Source: Sphaerochaetaceae bacterium (GTDB lineage: Bacteria > Spirochaetota > Spirochaetia > Sphaerochaetales > Sphaerochaetaceae). From it: a stretch of DNA of 64,000 nt. The translations under genes were made by a program, and so were the position numbers. Shown piece after piece: positions 62,097 through 64,000 of this stretch. Every line of letters starts with the position of its first letter. Positions within the stretch are counted from its first letter, which is position 1. The notes below the pieces were generated by a model. It worked only from the letters and a program-made list of their open reading frames with translations, did no database searches and was not told the origin of the DNA. The stretch is from contig JAILPZ010000062.1 of assembly GCA_024699225.1 (NCBI GenBank), positions 60,358-124,357 on the forward strand, read 5' to 3'.

Positions 62097-62840
62097 TTAA
62101 CAGGCTATATATGCCCTTAAATCCTTCACTTCATCTATTTCACGCATGGATGTGAGAACTTTCTTTTCAATCTGTCTGATTCTTTCCTTTGTAACTCCGT
62201 AAAGAGTGCCAATTTCCTGGAGGCTCATGGGCTCAGTATTATGAAGACCAAAGCGTCTTATGATAATATCCCTTTCCTTTTCATCAAATGAAGAAAGAGC
62301 CTTATCAATAGCCTCAGTCAGGCTCTGCTCTACAACTGTATCCTCCGGAGAATCTTCGGAACTCTGAATTACATCTCCAAGAGATGAATCTTCTTCATCA
62401 TTTATAGGAGTATCAAGACTTGTAACATTAATACCGTAGATATCTGCATCCTTAATCTTGTTTGCAGGAAGTCTTACCATTCTGGATTTTTCATTGAGAG
62501 CCTTAAGAATTGACTGTCTGATCCACCAGATTGCATAGCTGATAAAGTGGTTTCCTGTTTCAGGCTCAAACTTATCAATAGCAACAAGAAGACCAACATT
62601 TCCTTCACTGATAAGGTCTGAAAGAGGAAGTCCTCTTCCCTGGAACTGCTTGGCAATGCTTATTACAAACCTTGAATTTGACTCTACAAGCTTAGCCCTT
62701 GCTTCCCGGTCGCCGTTTTTAGCCTTAATTGCAAGGTCATATTCCTGCTCACGATTTAAAAGAGGAATTCTTTCTACTTCTCTGAGATAAGTAGAAAGAG
62801 AATTAGGTTCATTATCAATTAAAATATTCTTGTTGTTCAT
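62097..62840 (-). CDS. Alternative sigma-70-family sigma factor lacking most of domain 3
   Basis: 247 residues. Region 1.2 (LSTYLREVERIPLLNREQE), region 2 (SRFVISIAKQFQGRGL, DLISEGNVGLLVAIDKF, SYAIWWIRQSI) and region 4 (MSLQEIGTLYGVTKERIRQI) are intact. Between the end of region 2 (MVRLPANKI) and SLDTPINDEEDS there are only 11 residues (130-140), while RpoD in this window has 48 in the corresponding place. Domain 3, which contacts extended -10 elements, is therefore almost absent. A group 2 (RpoS-like) role is inferred. The -24/-12 element directly upstream suggests control by RpoN. Confidence 0.85.
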   Translation of the reverse strand: MNNKNILIDNEPNSLSTYLREVERIPLLNREQEYDLAIKAKNGDREARAKLVESNSRFVISIAKQFQGRGLPLSDLISEGNVGLLVAIDKFEPETGNHFISYAIWWIRQSILKALNEKSRMVRLPANKIKDADIYGINVTSLDTPINDEEDSSLGDVIQSSEDSPEDTVVEQSLTEAIDKALSSFDEKERDIIIRRFGLHNTEPMSLQEIGTLYGVTKERIRQIEKKVLTSMREIDEVKDLRAYIAC

Positions 62841-62852
62841 GCCATCCTAAAA

Positions 62853-62868
62853 GCAAGTTCCGTGCCAA
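62853..62868 (-). promoter_or_regulatory. Sigma-54 (RpoN) promoter of the alternative sigma gene
   Basis: Minus strand TTGGCACG (62861-62868), GAAC, TTGC (62853-62856) followed by TTTT: the -24 GG and -12 GC are separated by exactly 10 bp, and 11 of the consensus YTGGCACGN4TTGC positions fit. The start is expected near 62841, at the ATG. Confidence 0.8.
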
Positions 62869-62913
62869 CTGCATTTAAGACGCATATAATGCTGTTTTTT
62901 AATCTGTAATTAA

Positions 62914-62937
62914 TAAAAAAAGGGTCAAAATGACCCT
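62914..62937 (-). terminator. Terminator-like palindrome after the 98-residue gene
   Basis: AGGGTCA-ttt-TGACCCT (62921-62937) followed by TTTTTTATT on the minus strand. It can terminate the gene before it but is also one of two related palindromes upstream of the sigma-54 promoter. Confidence 0.75.
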
Positions 62938-62960
62938 GTACTTAAAAAAAACAATAAAAC

Positions 62961-62977
62961 TGTGTCAATTTGACCCA
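62961..62977. repeat. Second GGGTCA-N3-TGAC palindrome
   Basis: TGGGTCA-aat-TGACACA on the minus strand, centred 40 bp from the palindrome at 62921-62937 and overlapping the end of the 98-residue gene. A candidate upstream activator site. Confidence 0.45.
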
Positions 62978-63261
62978 AGAAAATCTATTGGAATAGATTT
63001 GAATAAAGAATCAGGGTCAGAAAGACTGCAACATGATGGTCCCCACCAATCCTCCAGGTCCTGCCATACATTGAATATCATGTGATAGGCATGTACAGAA
63101 TCCTTCAGATTTATGGAATTATTGGAAGCATGGGACAGCAGATACATAGCCATCTGTATATGGTAGAATCTCTCCCATACCGGATCTCTGTTCCTGTCGT
63201 CAGCAACGGCAAGAACAAGATCACTGTATTCACATATAAGTCTCGGAATTGTTACCTTCAT
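62965..63261 (-). CDS. Small helical protein, unknown
   Basis: 98 residues, no signal or membrane segment; helix-forming N-terminal part with Trp/Tyr/His-rich stretches (VWERFYHIQMAMYLLSHA, YHMIFNVWQDLEDWW). No family recognised. It starts with ATG in a context lacking a strong ribosome site and ends at the palindrome before the sigma factor gene. Confidence 0.6.
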   Translation of the reverse strand: MKVTIPRLICEYSDLVLAVADDRNRDPVWERFYHIQMAMYLLSHASNNSINLKDSVHAYHMIFNVWQDLEDWWGPSCCSLSDPDSLFKSIPIDFLGSN

Positions 63262-63301
63262 GAGACAAAGTTACTAAAACTTTTATAAAGCGGCAACTTT
63301 T

Positions 63302-63916
63302 TTAATAACCGTATGTATAAGACTGTCTGTAATCCTGATACTCTGTTCCGTTGCAGGTAAAATCAGTAAATTCTATATAGTTCTGAGCTTCTTTGTATTC
63401 CATATGGAAAGAAAGTACATATGATTTTTCAGAAGCAATTTCTACATATGTAAGATTATCACATGTCAGAACTTCAATACTGTCTCCATCTCCATAATGG
63501 TACCTGTATGATACATTACCATCAAAAAGGAATTCATCATTATAAACACAGTGATTATAATCAATATCTCCCTGAATAAGACCCTGGGACAGATCATAAG
63601 AACCGTTTGTAACTACTGCAGTATCAAGAGGATGATTGAAAACCAGAATCTGATACATAAGTATTTTTGTAACAAGACCTACTTCATAACAGTCATTTAG
63701 CAATTCAACTGAAATTTCAGGAGCAGAATAAACGGTTTCAAAATCATCTTCAATCTGAGTCTCAGCAGCAGACTCTACTTCACTGACAGCAACAGCAGAA
63801 GGCTGAGTATCTGAAACTGTTTCAGAAGAGATAAGTGAATCGTGAAGATCTGCGCTGCAGGAAAAACCAACAATGGCTAATAAAACAACGGAAATAATTA
63901 ATAAAATCTTTTTCAT
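63302..63916 (-). CDS. Predicted lipoprotein of unknown function
   Basis: 204 residues; signal peptide (KKILLIISVVLLAIVGFSC) with lipobox Cys20, then a Ser/Glu-rich linker and a beta-rich domain (NCHYNDEFLF-like and VSYRYHYGDGDS strands). ATG at 63916 is chosen because AAAGGAT precedes it; an in-frame Met 18 nt upstream would add residues before the signal peptide. No family recognised. The AT-rich stretch from 63935 to the window end holds no gene. Confidence 0.75.
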   Translation of the reverse strand: MKKILLIISVVLLAIVGFSCSADLHDSLISSETVSDTQPSAVAVSEVESAAETQIEDDFETVYSAPEISVELLNDCYEVGLVTKILMYQILVFNHPLDTAVVTNGSYDLSQGLIQGDIDYNHCVYNDEFLFDGNVSYRYHYGDGDSIEVLTCDNLTYVEIASEKSYVLSFHMEYKEAQNYIEFTDFTCNGTEYQDYRQSYTYGY

Positions 63917-64000
63917 ATATAATCCTTTCAGCAAGAATAATATAGCTTATATAGAGAAATCAATTTTTTTATTACTTGAAATTTAAAAAAATTAAAAAAA

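Noticed and set aside
1-64000. CRISPR arrays, prophage or insertion sequences
   Set aside because: No repeat-spacer pattern, transposase or phage gene was found.

Overview
The window looks like an ordinary chromosomal segment of a gut or rumen Treponema-like spirochaete. The supporting signs are: moderate AT-richness; a cysteine-cluster protein, dnaG, rpoD and a C4 zinc-ribbon coiled-coil gene in one operon; a eukaryote-like (type 2) isoleucyl-tRNA synthetase; a PUR-domain protein resembling Borrelia BpuR; a DtxR/TroR-like regulator; pyruvate phosphate dikinase; and many lipoproteins. I see no prophage, insertion sequence or CRISPR array. The genus is inferred from gene content only.

Layout. 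1-10 kb: a lipoprotein, mazG, then on the minus strand cysteine-cluster protein-dnaG-rpoD-zinc ribbon, RNase P RNA, a TPR lipoprotein and a radical SAM protein. 10.3-12.1 kb: tRNA-Tyr and tRNA-Thr, a 26-residue-repeat lipoprotein and a small outer-membrane-like protein. 12.3-16.6 kb: a uracil permease behind a leader peptide and terminator, a DUF1015 protein, tsaC and an FtsB/DivIC-like gene. 16.9-26.3 kb: one long minus-strand operon (GH57-like protein, prfB with programmed frameshift, PEGA protein, ftsY, a secreted protein, a Lol-type ABC exporter, RNase Z). 26.3-35.6 kb: a P-loop protein, pcnB, hisS-hrpA and aroB-nifS-thiI. 35.6-44.4 kb: ileS-lipoprotein-trpS, cca, and yraN-coaD-rpmF-acpP-rnc. 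44.4-51.9 kb: smc-ffh-rpsP-khpA-rimM-trmD-rplS, rnhB, tRNA-Gly and the PUR protein. 51.9-59.2 kb: rpsU, an M29-like protein, coaX, an ABC-F protein, tRNA-Glu/Gln, tsaD, tRNA-Thr, a DtxR-type regulator and a cardiolipin synthase-like gene. 59.3-64 kb: ppdK, an alternative sigma factor, a small unknown gene and a lipoprotein.

The dominant theme is translation and RNA metabolism: six tRNAs, none with an encoded CCA; RNase P RNA, RNase Z and CCA enzyme for tRNA ends; TsaC/TsaD, TrmD and ThiI for tRNA modification; three aminoacyl-tRNA synthetases, RF2 and four ribosomal proteins; and both protein-targeting GTPases (Ffh, FtsY).

The most interesting signals are regulatory. (1) A 247-residue sigma-70-family factor lacks nearly all of sigma domain 3 and has a textbook sigma-54 -24/-12 element directly before its start codon, with two related palindromes 40 bp apart upstream; this recalls the Borrelia RpoN-RpoS cascade. 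(2) The uracil permease gene is preceded by a strong-RBS 24-codon leader whose stop codon abuts an intrinsic terminator after a U-rich stretch, the architecture of UTP-sensitive pyrBI attenuation. (3) Several first genes have a -10 box 6-7 nt before the start codon and no Shine-Dalgarno sequence, so they are probably leaderless, while operon-internal genes often have strong ribosome sites. (4) tRNA-Gly(UCC) carries C instead of the near-universal U33.
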